Source: JACPAU01 sp050732195
GTDB lineage: Bacteria; Methylomirabilota; Methylomirabilia; Methylomirabilales; JACPAU01
Reading direction: 5' to 3'
NCBI GenBank assembly: GCA_050732195.1
Contig: JBOHQK010000141.1
Span: forward strand, 1 to 6,924
Length of the DNA: 6,924 nt
Shown here: piece after piece, positions 1 through 5,679 of the stretch
Layout: every line of letters starts with the position of its first letter
How positions within the stretch are numbered: position 1 is the first letter of the stretch
Notes under the pieces: generated by a model
Told to the model about the DNA's origin: nothing
Database searches by the model: none
What the model saw: only the letters and a program-made list of their open reading frames with translations
Program-made: the position numbers and the translations under genes

Positions 1-1
1 C

Positions 2-2158
2 CTGGTCAAGATCCTGGTGGGCTCCGAGGGCACGCTGGCCGCCACGGTCGAGGCGAAGGTGAACCTGGTCCCCCGGCCGAAGATGACCGCGCTGGCCGTC
101 GTCCACTTCCGCACCCTCCTGGAGGCGCTGGAGGCCACGACCGAGATCCTCCCCTGCGGTCCGTCGGCGGTCGAACTGGTGGACAAGACCATCCTGGACC
201 TGACCAAGGGGTCGCTGGAGTACTCCCGCCGGATGACCTTCGTGGAGGGGGACCCCGCGGCCCTGCTCCTGGTCGAGTTCTACGGCCTCTCCCCGGAGGA
301 GCTTCGGGGGAAGATCGAGGCGCTGGAGGCCCGACTCCGCCGGACGGGCCTCGGGGGTGCCATCGTGCGGGCCACGGAGGCCGAGGCCCAGCTGAACATC
401 TGGCGGGTCCGGAAGGCGGGGCTGGGTCTCCTCCTGGGCATGAAGGGGGACAAGAAGCCCATCGCCTTCGTCGAGGACACGGCGGTCCCCCCGGAGCGCC
501 TCGCCGAGTATGTCCGCCGCTTCGATTCCATCGTCCGGGAGTACGACACCACGGCCGCCTACTACGCCCACGCCTCGGTGGGCTGCCTCCACATCCGGCC
601 GATCATTGACCTGAAGGAGGCGCCGGAGGTGGAGAAGATGCGCTCCATCGCCGAGCAGGTCTGCGACCTGGTCCTGGAGTTCGGCGGGGCGATGAGCGCG
701 GAGCACGGGGACGGGCTCGCCCGGAGCTGCTGGAACGAGAAGATGTTCGGCCCGAACCTCTACAAGGCCTTCCAGGAGGTCAAGGCGGCCTTCGATCCCC
801 AGGGGATCATGAACCCGGGGAAGATCGTGAACGCCCCGCCGATGACCGAGAACCTCCGCTACGGGCCGGGCTACCGGGCGCGGCAGGTGAAGACCTATTT
901 CAGTTTCGCCCGGGAGGGGGGGTTCGACCGGGCCGTGGAGCTGTGCAACGGGGCCGGGGTCTGCAAGAAGAAGCTCGAGGGGACCATGTGCCCCTCCTAC
1001 ATGGTCACCCGGGAGGAGGAGCACTCGACCCGGGGCCGGGCGAACGCGCTCCGGGCCGCCATCAGCGGCCACCTGACCGCCGAGGCCCTGACCAGCCACC
1101 GGATGTACGAGGTCCTGGATCTCTGTCTCGAGTGCAAGGGGTGCAAGGCCGAGTGCCCCTCCAACGTGGACATGGCGAAGCTGAAGTACGAGTTCCTGGC
1201 CCACTACTACGCCGCCCACGGGACCCCCCTCCGAGCCCGCCTCTTCGGCCACATCGCCCTCCTGAGCCGGCTCGGCTGCGCCCTGGCGCCGCTCTCCAAC
1301 TGGGTGCTGGGCAGCGCGCCCGCCCGCTTCGCGCTGGAGAAGATCGCGGGGGTGGACCGCCGCCGCCGGCTCCCGCCCTTCGCCCGCCCGACCTTCGAGG
1401 AGTGGTTTGCCGGGCGGAACGGGGCTGCGCCGAAGGGGGAGCGGGATCTGGTCGTTCTCTTCAACGACACCTTCATGACCTACAACTACCCGGAGATCGG
1501 CCGCGCCGCTGTCGCGGTCCTGGAAGCCGCCGGCTTCCACGTGATCCTGGCGGAGAAGCGGTGCTGCGGCCGGCCGATGATCTCCAAGGGGATGGTGGAG
1601 CGGGCCCGGGAACACGCCCGGTACAACGTCGAGCAGCTCTCCCCGTACGCCGAGGCGGGGGTCCCCATCGTCGGCTGCGAGCCGAGCTGCATCCTCACGT
1701 TCCGGGACGAGTATCCCGACCTGGTGGAGGACCCCCGGACGGAGCGCCTGGCCCGCCACGTCTTCATGATGGAGGAGTTCCTCCTGGGCCTGCACGAGCG
1801 GGGCGCGCTCCCGCTCTCCTTCCGGCCGACGGCCAGGGACATCCTGTTGCACGGGCACTGCCACCAGAAGGCCCTCATCGGCTCCGCCCCCTCCCTCAAG
1901 GTCCTGCGCCTCCTCCCGGGGGTCCGGGTGGCGGAGGTGGATTCCGGTTGCTGCGGGATGGCCGGCTCCTTCGGCTACGAGCGGGAGCATTACGACATCT
2001 CCCTGGCCATCGGGGCCCGGTGCCTCTTCCCCGCGGTCCAGGCGGCCGGCCCGGAGACGGAGATCGTGGCCGCCGGCATCTCCTGCCGCCAGCAGATCGC
2101 GCACGCCACCGGCCGCCGCGCCAAGCACCTGGTCGAGATCCTGGCCGCGGCTCTCTGA
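2..2158 (+). CDS. FAD-linked oxidase / Fe-S / CCG-domain oxidoreductase (YdiJ/GlcD-GlpC fusion type), 5' partial
   Basis: The open frame enters from the left edge, so the start and most of the FAD-binding (PCMH) domain are missing. The first residues read LVKILVGSEGTL, the end of that domain. Numbering from the codon at 17, the FAD-oxidase C-terminal domain follows, with the YAHASVGCLH stretch (H185, H192) and the EHGDG motif (229-233). Next come two ferredoxin-like cysteine sets, C310/C316/C325 and C370-x2-C373-x2-C376-x3-C380-P, for two 4Fe-4S clusters. Two CCG domains end the protein (CC516-517, C554, C615, CC645-646), as in GlpC and heterodisulfide reductase subunits. This order matches the roughly 1000-residue YdiJ family (D-2-hydroxyglutarate and related D-2-hydroxyacid dehydrogenases), which oxidise a hydroxyacid at FAD and pass electrons through Fe-S clusters to a quinone or other carrier. 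The fused architecture is clear; the substrate is inferred and could be lactate, glycolate or 2-hydroxyglutarate. No membrane segment is evident in the visible part. Confidence 0.93.
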   Translation: MVKILVGSEGTLAATVEAKVNLVPRPKMTALAVVHFRTLLEALEATTEILPCGPSAVELVDKTILDLTKGSLEYSRRMTFVEGDPAALLLVEFYGLSPEELRGKIEALEARLRRTGLGGAIVRATEAEAQLNIWRVRKAGLGLLLGMKGDKKPIAFVEDTAVPPERLAEYVRRFDSIVREYDTTAAYYAHASVGCLHIRPIIDLKEAPEVEKMRSIAEQVCDLVLEFGGAMSAEHGDGLARSCWNEKMFGPNLYKAFQEVKAAFDPQGIMNPGKIVNAPPMTENLRYGPGYRARQVKTYFSFAREGGFDRAVELCNGAGVCKKKLEGTMCPSYMVTREEEHSTRGRANALRAAISGHLTAEALTSHRMYEVLDLCLECKGCKAECPSNVDMAKLKYEFLAHYYAAHGTPLRARLFGHIALLSRLGCALAPLSNWVLGSAPARFALEKIAGVDRRRRLPPFARPTFEEWFAGRNGAAPKGERDLVVLFNDTFMTYNYPEIGRAAVAVLEAAGFHVILAEKRCCGRPMISKGMVERAREHARYNVEQLSPYAEAGVPIVGCEPSCILTFRDEYPDLVEDPRTERLARHVFMMEEFLLGLHERGALPLSFRPTARDILLHGHCHQKALIGSAPSLKVLRLLPGVRVAEVDSGCCGMAGSFGYEREHYDISLAIGARCLFPAVQAAGPETEIVAAGISCRQQIAHATGRRAKHLVEILAAAL

Positions 2159-2160
2159 GC

Positions 2161-2348
2161 CGCCTCCGCTTCGCCGATGTCGCCGTTTCGTACAGCGGCA
2201 CCTTCGCGGCGAGCCTGGACACGTCCTCGGGGCGCTGCGGAGCGGGACGCGTCCCGAGACCGCCGTCGAGGACAACCTCAAGTCGTTCGCCATCGTCTGC
2301 GCCGCCCCGGAGTCGTGCCGGACGGGGCTTCCCGTGGCTGTCCCCCCC
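2161..2348 (+). pseudogene. Decayed C-terminal remnant of a Gfo/Idh/MocA-family oxidoreductase
   Basis: Directly after the stop of the FAD oxidase gene, one plus frame (codons from 2161) reads LRFADVAVSYSGTFAAS. This resembles the mid-C-terminal strand of Gfo/Idh/MocA dehydrogenases (pattern LRFxDGAVxxYSGxW). From 2223 a different plus frame reads ALRSGTRPETAVEDNLKS (2232-2285) and continues FAIVCAAPESCRTGLPVAV, which resembles the family's C-terminal helix region (pattern ALRxGxxPExxxEDNLxSLAxVxAAxES..TGxPV). In intact proteins, to my recollection, these blocks are separated by some 50-60 residues. Here they are nearly adjacent and out of frame, which suggests an internal deletion plus a frameshift. 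The N-terminal Rossmann domain is absent, its place being taken by the intact oxidoreductase gene. No start or Shine-Dalgarno sequence is visible. The family match is by recalled motif pattern only. Confidence 0.55.
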
Positions 2349-2520
2349 TCCTGGCCTCGCTCGCCCTGTGACGGAGCACTCCCCTCGCCGCTTTCTTGCC
2401 CCGGGGCCATACCGAAGCGGTGGTCAGGGCGTGTCACCGGCAGTCCCCCTTCCCCGTTTAACCCGGCCCCCGCCGCCGTCTAACCCCTTCCCCCCCCAGG
2501 AATTGCCCCATTCTGCATCT
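2349..2520. other. Non-coding C-rich spacer upstream of the sigma-54 promoter
   Basis: I see no convincing gene here. It holds a 10-bp palindrome GCCCCGGGGC at 2398-2407 and a CGGTG...CACCG inverted repeat near 2417-2439. A series of C-runs follows (2445-2449, 2452-2455, 2462-2464, 2467-2471, 2484-2487, 2490-2497). On the minus strand the first four runs satisfy the simple G3+N1-7 pattern for a G-quadruplex, with loops of 2, 6 and 2 nt. No hairpin with a following T-run is present, so no standard intrinsic terminator for the upstream gene can be named. Enhancer sites for the promoter at 2521 would be expected here, but no clear activator palindrome stands out. Confidence 0.4.
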
Positions 2521-2536
2521 TGGCACGCCGCTTGCT
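2521..2536 (+). promoter_or_regulatory. Sigma-54 (RpoN) -24/-12 promoter
   Basis: The sequence TGGCACGCCGCTTGCT matches the consensus TGGCACG-N4-TTGCW at every defined position. The GG (2522-2523) and GC (2534-2535) dinucleotides are exactly 10 bp apart. The predicted transcription start is near 2546-2547, which leaves a 5' leader of about 75 nt before the small gene at 2625. A sigma-54 promoter implies control by an AAA+ enhancer-binding activator; none is encoded in this window. Confidence 0.85.
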
Positions 2537-2624
2537 CCTCCGAATAGGCAGAGGTTTTGACCCGTCTGACCCTGGCAGAAAAGGGGGCAGGGGCCGGGAC
2601 GGGGAAGGAGGGGCCGTGGAGGCC

Positions 2625-2822
2625 ATGGGGGACATCGAGAAAGCGGCGCTCGACACCCTCGCCCTGCAGGTGGGGCAGCTCCGGGAGGAGGTCCGCCGCA
2701 TGGCGAAGGAGCTGGACGCGATGCTGGTCTGGGAGCGCTACTGCCCCATGTGCGGCCGGGGGCTGCGGCGGGAACGCGTCAGCGAGGTGACCCGGTGCGC
2801 CTGCGGGTGGGTCTGGGAGTAG
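2625..2822 (+). CDS. Small coiled-coil / zinc-ribbon-like protein, 65 aa, function unknown
   Basis: I do not recognise a named family. The protein has an N-terminal amphipathic helix rich in Leu, Glu and Arg (about residues 5-34, likely a short coiled coil). A compact cysteine module follows: C40-P-M-C43 and C58-A-C60, spaced by 14 residues and ending in GWVWE. Such CxxC...CxC pairs usually bind Zn as a ribbon or knuckle. Start choice: a strong AAGGAGGGG Shine-Dalgarno lies at 2605-2613. ATG 2625 is somewhat far from it and GTG 2616 (three residues longer) somewhat close, so either may be used. The frame stays open further upstream, but those starts precede or overlap the sigma-54 promoter and its predicted transcript start. 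The gene is first in a sigma-54-driven unit and ends 8 nt before the next small gene, so the two are probably co-transcribed and translationally coupled. There is no signal peptide or membrane segment, so it is probably cytoplasmic. It might act as a protein-protein or nucleic-acid adaptor, which is inference. Confidence 0.75.
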   Translation: MGDIEKAALDTLALQVGQLREEVRRMAKELDAMLVWERYCPMCGRGLRRERVSEVTRCACGWVWE

Positions 2823-2830
2823 GGGCGCCG

Positions 2831-3043
2831 ATGTACGAGATCCGCTGCATCTTCTGCAAACGGATTCATCGCTCGGAATTCTTCGACGAGATCGAGGAGG
2901 AGATCCTGGCCTGCCGGGACCGGGCCCCGGAGTGGCAGAAGGGCCGCCTCGACACCTACGAGGACCCGCACCTGAAGCCCATCAGCCCGGAATCCACCGC
3001 CTACGCCGCGGAATCCACGGCCCACGCCGCGAGCTACGTCTAG
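2831..3043 (+). CDS. Small CxxC-motif protein, 70 aa, function unknown
   Basis: The ATG at 2831 lies 8 nt after the stop of the preceding small gene, which suggests coupling; purine-rich sequence around that stop (2815-2826) can serve as ribosome binding site. The protein opens MYEIRCIFCKRIH, with C6-x2-C9 and H13. An acidic helical stretch (EFFDEIEEEI) follows, then C28, so a mononuclear metal site from C6/C9/H13/C28 is possible. The middle has an EWQKGR segment. The tail is a low-complexity Ala/Ser/Thr stretch with a tandem heptad, ESTAYAA then ESTAHAA, ending SYV. I do not recognise a family. The in-frame extension upstream to 2750 overlaps the preceding gene and is not needed. Cytoplasmic location is likely, since there is no signal peptide or transmembrane segment. 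That it partners with the preceding small protein is inferred only from the shared promoter and spacing. Confidence 0.72.
   Translation: MYEIRCIFCKRIHRSEFFDEIEEEILACRDRAPEWQKGRLDTYEDPHLKPISPESTAYAAESTAHAASYV
2990..3031 (+). repeat. Two-copy 21-bp tandem repeat inside the small CxxC gene
   Basis: Units 2990-3010 and 3011-3031 are adjacent, each 21 bp, and identical at 19 of 21 positions. They stay in frame and encode ESTAYAA and ESTAHAA near the C terminus. Of the two base changes, one is silent and one changes Tyr to His. This looks like a recent tandem duplication in a disordered tail. Confidence 0.85.
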
Positions 3044-3228
3044 TGTGACTCCAAGTCATCCGGCCCAATCCTGACAGACCGTGCTGCCGCGGGTCCTGTC
3101 GCCGGCGTGCCCCACTCGCGGCCGGGCTCCTTCACCCGCCCAGCCGCTCGGGGGCCGCGCCCGGCGCCACCCGCGGCTCGGCGGCAATTCCAGGTGCAAT
3201 TCGTTGGCCCGGCACTAGCCCTGCCTCG
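3044..3228. other. Intergenic region between convergent genes, with weak hairpins
   Basis: Transcription converges here from both sides, so terminators are expected. Just after the plus-strand stop is a short perfect inverted repeat, TGACT-CCA-AGTCA (3046-3058). Further on, GCCGCG (3154-3159) pairs with CGCGGC (3172-3177) around a 12-nt loop. Neither is followed by a T-run on either strand, so neither is a textbook intrinsic terminator. I see no gene here. Confidence 0.35.
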
Positions 3229-3939
3229 CTACCCCAGCAGATCCAGCATCTCCGCCGCGGAGACCGCGATGCCGGTCAGGATCGGGGTGTCCCGCGAGGT
3301 GTAGCGGCTGGCCTCGGTCTCCCGCAGCTCCATCACCAGGTCCAGGAAATCGGCTGGGACATCGGACTCGAAGGCGACGATGAACTCCTGATCGTCCAGG
3401 CCGAAGGAGTAGGTGGTGTTCAGTTTCACCGTGGGGTACCGGTGCCCGACGGCGATGTGCTCGTCCATCATCCCCTGCCGCGCCGAGCGGGTCAGCCGGT
3501 ACCAGTCACGGGTCTTCACGAAGGGGTAGACGAAGAGGTACTTGGCCTCCCCGGGCTTGACCGCCAGGCGGACCCCCTCCTGCCCCTCGTGGATGTGCTT
3601 ATCCACGTAGATGGACCGCTTGGTCATCCCCAGGTAGGAGTGGGGGACGGTCAGGTACTTCCCCAACCCGGTCCTTAGGAGGCGCGCCTGGAGCTCCTGG
3701 AACGCCTCGAGGCGGTCACTGATCGTCCAGAGGAGGAAGTCGCAATCCCCCCGGGTGCCCAGGCAGGAGTAGGTCCGGATCAGGATGCTCGCCGTGGACT
3801 CCTCCAGGGCCGCCAGGAACTCCTTCCGGGACGCGTCCCGCTCCTCCTGGGGGAGGCGGCGCCAGACCGGGTCCACCCGGTGGGCCGCGTAGCGCACGAA
3901 CTGGCCCTTCTGCCTCTCCTTCGGTTGCTTCTCCGCCAT
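3229..3939 (-). CDS. Chlorite dismutase family protein, probably coproheme decarboxylase (ChdC/HemQ)-like
   Basis: The 236-residue product has the chlorite dismutase-family fold signature, most clearly in its C-terminal half. It shows KYLFVYPF (the Tyr138-Pro motif of HemQ proteins), DWY at 145-147, MMDEH with H161 as the expected proximal haem ligand, and YSFGLDDQEFIVAFE at 177-191. ChdC converts coproheme to haem b in the coproporphyrin-dependent pathway using H2O2, through a radical on the conserved Tyr. True chlorite dismutases need a distal Arg 13 residues or so after the proximal His. Here that position is Leu173 or Asn174, depending on a one-residue gap, so chlorite dismutation is unlikely. 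The Gln typical of firmicute HemQ is also absent. The start ATG has an upstream GGGAGAGGG on the minus strand. The gene lies 41 bp downstream of the enoyl-CoA hydratase gene, probably in one operon. ChdC activity is likely, but a haem-binding relative without that activity is possible. Confidence 0.85.
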   Translation of the reverse strand: MAEKQPKERQKGQFVRYAAHRVDPVWRRLPQEERDASRKEFLAALEESTASILIRTYSCLGTRGDCDFLLWTISDRLEAFQELQARLLRTGLGKYLTVPHSYLGMTKRSIYVDKHIHEGQEGVRLAVKPGEAKYLFVYPFVKTRDWYRLTRSARQGMMDEHIAVGHRYPTVKLNTTYSFGLDDQEFIVAFESDVPADFLDLVMELRETEASRYTSRDTPILTGIAVSAAEMLDLLG

Positions 3940-3980
3940 CGCCCTCTCCCTGCTGCCGCCGTCCCCGCTCCGGGCCCCCG

Positions 3981-4757
3981 CTACTGGCCCCGGAAGCGGG
4001 GCGGCCGCTTCTCCAGGAACGCCCGCATCCCCTCCGCCCGGTCGGCCGTCGTGAACAGGAAGGCCTGCGCCATCTTCTCGAAGGCCAGGCCGGGGAGGAT
4101 GCCGTCCGCCATCCCCACGGTGATGGCCGCCTTTGCCAGTCGAACCGCCAGCGGCCCCTTGCTCAAGATGAGACGGGCCAGCTCCCTCGCCCGCGGCAAG
4201 AGCTCCGCGTGGGGGACCACCTGGTTGACGAGGCCGATGCTCTTGGCCTCCGTGGCGTCAATGATCTCCCCGGTGAAGATGAGTTCCTTGGCCTTCCCGA
4301 TTCCCACCAGGCGGGCCAGGCGCTGCGTCCCCCCGGCGCCCGGCAGGATCCCCAGGTTCACCTCCGGCTGGCCAAAGCGGGCCCGCTCGCTGGCGATCCG
4401 CAGGTCGCACGCGAGGGCCAGCTCGCAGCCGCCCCCCAGGGCGAAGCCGTTCACGGCGGCGATGGTCGGCTTGGGGAGGTGCTCCAGGGCCCAGAATGTC
4501 TCGGCGAGGCCGTGGGCCAGTCGGTCCTGGGGACCCTTCGCCGCGAGCGCCCGGATGTCGGCCCCGCTCACGAAGGCCCGGTCCCCCGCCCCCGTGAGGA
4601 TGACGGCCCCGACCGCTCCGTCCCGCTCGATCGCGGCGAGCGCCTCGTCCAGACGGCCCCGGACCGCGTCGTCGAGGGCGTTCAGGACCTCGGGGCGGTT
4701 GATGGTGAGGGTGGCGATGCCCTCCGCCACCTCCACGAGGAGCACATCGGCGGCCAT
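3981..4757 (-). CDS. Enoyl-CoA hydratase (crotonase family)
   Basis: The 258-residue length is standard for a single-domain crotonase. It has the oxyanion-hole segments SGADI (A66) and ALGGG (G109). Both catalytic glutamates of a real hydratase are present: E112 in GGGCELALACD and E132 in the GQPEVNLGILPGAGGTQR segment, equivalent to Glu144 and Glu164 of the rat enzyme. It should therefore add water to 2-enoyl-CoA to give 3-hydroxyacyl-CoA in beta-oxidation or a related acyl-CoA route; a 3-hydroxybutyryl-CoA dehydratase role is an alternative. The C terminus PPRFRGQ is typical of the family. The start is supported by GGGAGGG just upstream of ATG and by a good promoter about 35-60 bp upstream. 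It is the first gene of a probable two-gene minus-strand operon with the ChdC-like gene. No other beta-oxidation gene is in the window, so the substrate cannot be narrowed. It is cytoplasmic. Confidence 0.95.
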   Translation of the reverse strand: MAADVLLVEVAEGIATLTINRPEVLNALDDAVRGRLDEALAAIERDGAVGAVILTGAGDRAFVSGADIRALAAKGPQDRLAHGLAETFWALEHLPKPTIAAVNGFALGGGCELALACDLRIASERARFGQPEVNLGILPGAGGTQRLARLVGIGKAKELIFTGEIIDATEAKSIGLVNQVVPHAELLPRARELARLILSKGPLAVRLAKAAITVGMADGILPGLAFEKMAQAFLFTTADRAEGMRAFLEKRPPRFRGQ

Positions 4758-4789
4758 GGGCCCTCCCGCGCTGGCGCAACGGCGAATGT

Positions 4790-4818
4790 ATTGTAAGGAT
4801 GGACACCCCCCTTTTCAA
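4790..4818 (-). promoter_or_regulatory. Sigma-70-type promoter for the enoyl-CoA hydratase operon
   Basis: On the minus strand, TTGAAA (4818-4813) and TACAAT (4795-4790) are separated by exactly 17 bp. Each hexamer matches the housekeeping consensus at 5 of 6 positions. The predicted start near 4783 gives a leader of about 25 nt with a GGGAGGG ribosome binding site before the ATG at 4757. It lies back-to-back with the plus-strand sigma-54 promoter at 4852. Confidence 0.75.
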
Positions 4819-4831
4819 TCAAAAAGCCCTC

Positions 4832-4854
4832 CCTGGGGCACTTGCGGCCCCTGG
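4832..4854. repeat. Inverted repeat overlapping the -24 element of the REC operon promoter
   Basis: CCTGGGGC (4832-4839) and GCCCCTGG (4847-4854) form an inverted repeat with a 7-nt centre and a single T-T mismatch. The right arm ends on the GG of the sigma-54 -24 element, so a bound protein could occlude the promoter. It could equally be chance in GC-rich DNA. Confidence 0.4.
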
Positions 4855-4867
4855 CGCGTTTCTTGCT
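4852..4867 (+). promoter_or_regulatory. Sigma-54 (RpoN) -24/-12 promoter of the receiver-domain operon
   Basis: TGGCGCGTTTCTTGCT matches TGGCACG-N4-TTGCW at all defined positions except one (G for A in the -24 block). GG (4853-4854) and GC (4865-4866) are exactly 10 bp apart. The predicted start is near 4877-4878, giving a leader of about 45 nt before the ATG at 4922. This is the second strong sigma-54 site in the window. Confidence 0.78.
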
Positions 4868-4893
4868 GCCCCCGGCGGGTGTAGGAATGGGCC

Positions 4894-4909
4894 TGGCGCA
4901 TTTCCTCAC
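4894..4909 (+). repeat. Degenerate second copy of the sigma-54 element in the leader
   Basis: TGGCGCATTTCCTCAC resembles the promoter element at 4852-4867, sharing TGGCGC and TTTC at the same internal positions and lying 42 bp downstream. Its -12 block is CTCAC rather than TTGCT, so it should not work as a promoter. It may be a duplicated relic, a decoy that binds sigma-54 RNA polymerase without firing, or chance. Confidence 0.4.
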
Positions 4910-4921
4910 ACCGGCGAGGCG

Positions 4922-5632
4922 ATGAGCGGGACGGTGCGCAAGGAGTCGAGGCAGGAGCTGCAGGCCGTGGTGGCCGAGCTCACGCGGCTGGAGGGGGAGG
5001 TGGTGCGCTTCCTCACCACCTTCGGCCAGGCCCTGGACCAGCTCCGCGACCAGGTCCAGTCCCTCTTGGCGCCCCCGGGGTCTGCAGAGGCGCAGGCCCC
5101 CGCCACGGCAGCGCGCGCCCGGGTCCGGCCCCCCGCCCCCGTCGCCGCCGCGGAGCCCTCGCTTCCTGCCGCCTTCCCGTCCGCGCCTCCGGCCCCGGCG
5201 CGCGACGTCGGGGAAGCGGCCACGGCTCCAGCCGCCGAGGAGGGGCCGCGGGGGCGCGTGCTGATCATTGACGACGAGGCCTTCATCCTCACGTTGACCC
5301 GGGACATCCTGCAGGCCAGCGGCTTCGAGGTCCTCACGGCGAAGAACGGGCTCGAGGGGATCGAGCAGGCCCAGCGGGAGCACCCCGATGTGATCATCCT
5401 CGACGTCATGATGTCCGGCATGGACGGCTACGAGACCTGTCGCCGGCTGAAGAAGGACGAGGGGACCCGGGGCATCGCCGTCATCATGCTGACGGCCTTG
5501 GAGAACGAGAAGTTCAACAGCAAGGCCTTCCAGGCCGGGGCCGAGTGGACCATCACCAAGTCCCTGGACCCGGCCAAGCTCATCAGCACTGTCGGTCTCG
5601 CGATGAGCAGCCACTGCCGGAAAGGCGATTGA
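4922..5632 (+). CDS. Coiled-coil / Pro-Ala linker / receiver-domain response regulator
   Basis: The 236-residue product has three parts. Residues about 8-49 are a Leu/Glu/Gln/Arg-rich predicted coiled coil. Residues 50-109 are a disordered Pro/Ala-rich linker. Residues about 112-230 are a CheY-like receiver with acidic pair D117-D118, phosphorylation site D161 (IILDVMM), switch T191 (MLTA) and K213. The Lys is followed by Ser rather than the usual Pro. There is no DNA-binding or enzymatic output domain, so the coiled coil is the likely output or targeting element, through oligomerisation or partner binding. Start choice: the frame is open upstream to 4799, but that part overlaps the promoters and lies upstream of the predicted transcript start. 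ATG 4922 is the first good start downstream and has only a weak GAGG nearby. It is the first gene of the sigma-54-driven receiver cluster and is followed 101 bp later by the zinc-ribbon receiver. The input kinase is unknown, and may be the REC-PAS protein downstream. Confidence 0.88.
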   Translation: MSGTVRKESRQELQAVVAELTRLEGEVVRFLTTFGQALDQLRDQVQSLLAPPGSAEAQAPATAARARVRPPAPVAAAEPSLPAAFPSAPPAPARDVGEAATAPAAEEGPRGRVLIIDDEAFILTLTRDILQASGFEVLTAKNGLEGIEQAQREHPDVIILDVMMSGMDGYETCRRLKKDEGTRGIAVIMLTALENEKFNSKAFQAGAEWTITKSLDPAKLISTVGLAMSSHCRKGD

Positions 5633-5679
5633 GTCCTGGCTCGCCCCGGGAGGAGCAGTCGCCGCGGCCCAGGGGGGGG

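Noticed and set aside
2177..2371. A 64-residue plus-strand open frame
   Set aside because: Low-complexity Arg/Pro composition and no Shine-Dalgarno. It lies in neither of the two frames with dehydrogenase-like sequence.
943..2547. A 534-residue plus-strand open frame overlapping the FAD oxidase gene
   Set aside because: It is a GC-driven shadow rich in Arg, Pro and Gly. The overlapping frame carries all the family motifs. Only its short segment after 2161 matters, as part of the Gfo/Idh/MocA remnant.
2520..2624. Upstream extension of the first small gene to an ATG at 2520
   Set aside because: That start overlaps the -24/-12 element and precedes the predicted transcript start. The extra residues are basic and glycine-rich, unlike a folded domain.
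3154..3177. A GCCGCG/CGCGGC hairpin as an intrinsic terminator
   Set aside because: The loop is 12 nt, the stem only 6 bp, and no T-run follows on either strand.
3880..4884. A 334-residue plus-strand open frame opposite the enoyl-CoA hydratase
   Set aside because: It has Ser/Arg/Ala-biased composition and no motif, while the minus strand encodes a textbook crotonase.
4799..4921. Upstream extension of the coiled-coil receiver gene to 4799
   Set aside because: It would cover both promoters and begin before the predicted sigma-54 start. The extra residues (Pro/Ala/Gly) look non-coding.
4682..5614. A 310-residue minus-strand open frame opposite the first receiver gene
   Set aside because: It is an antisense shadow of the plus-strand receiver gene with Gly/Leu/Arg-biased composition. 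Its last part is also out of frame with the real hydratase gene.
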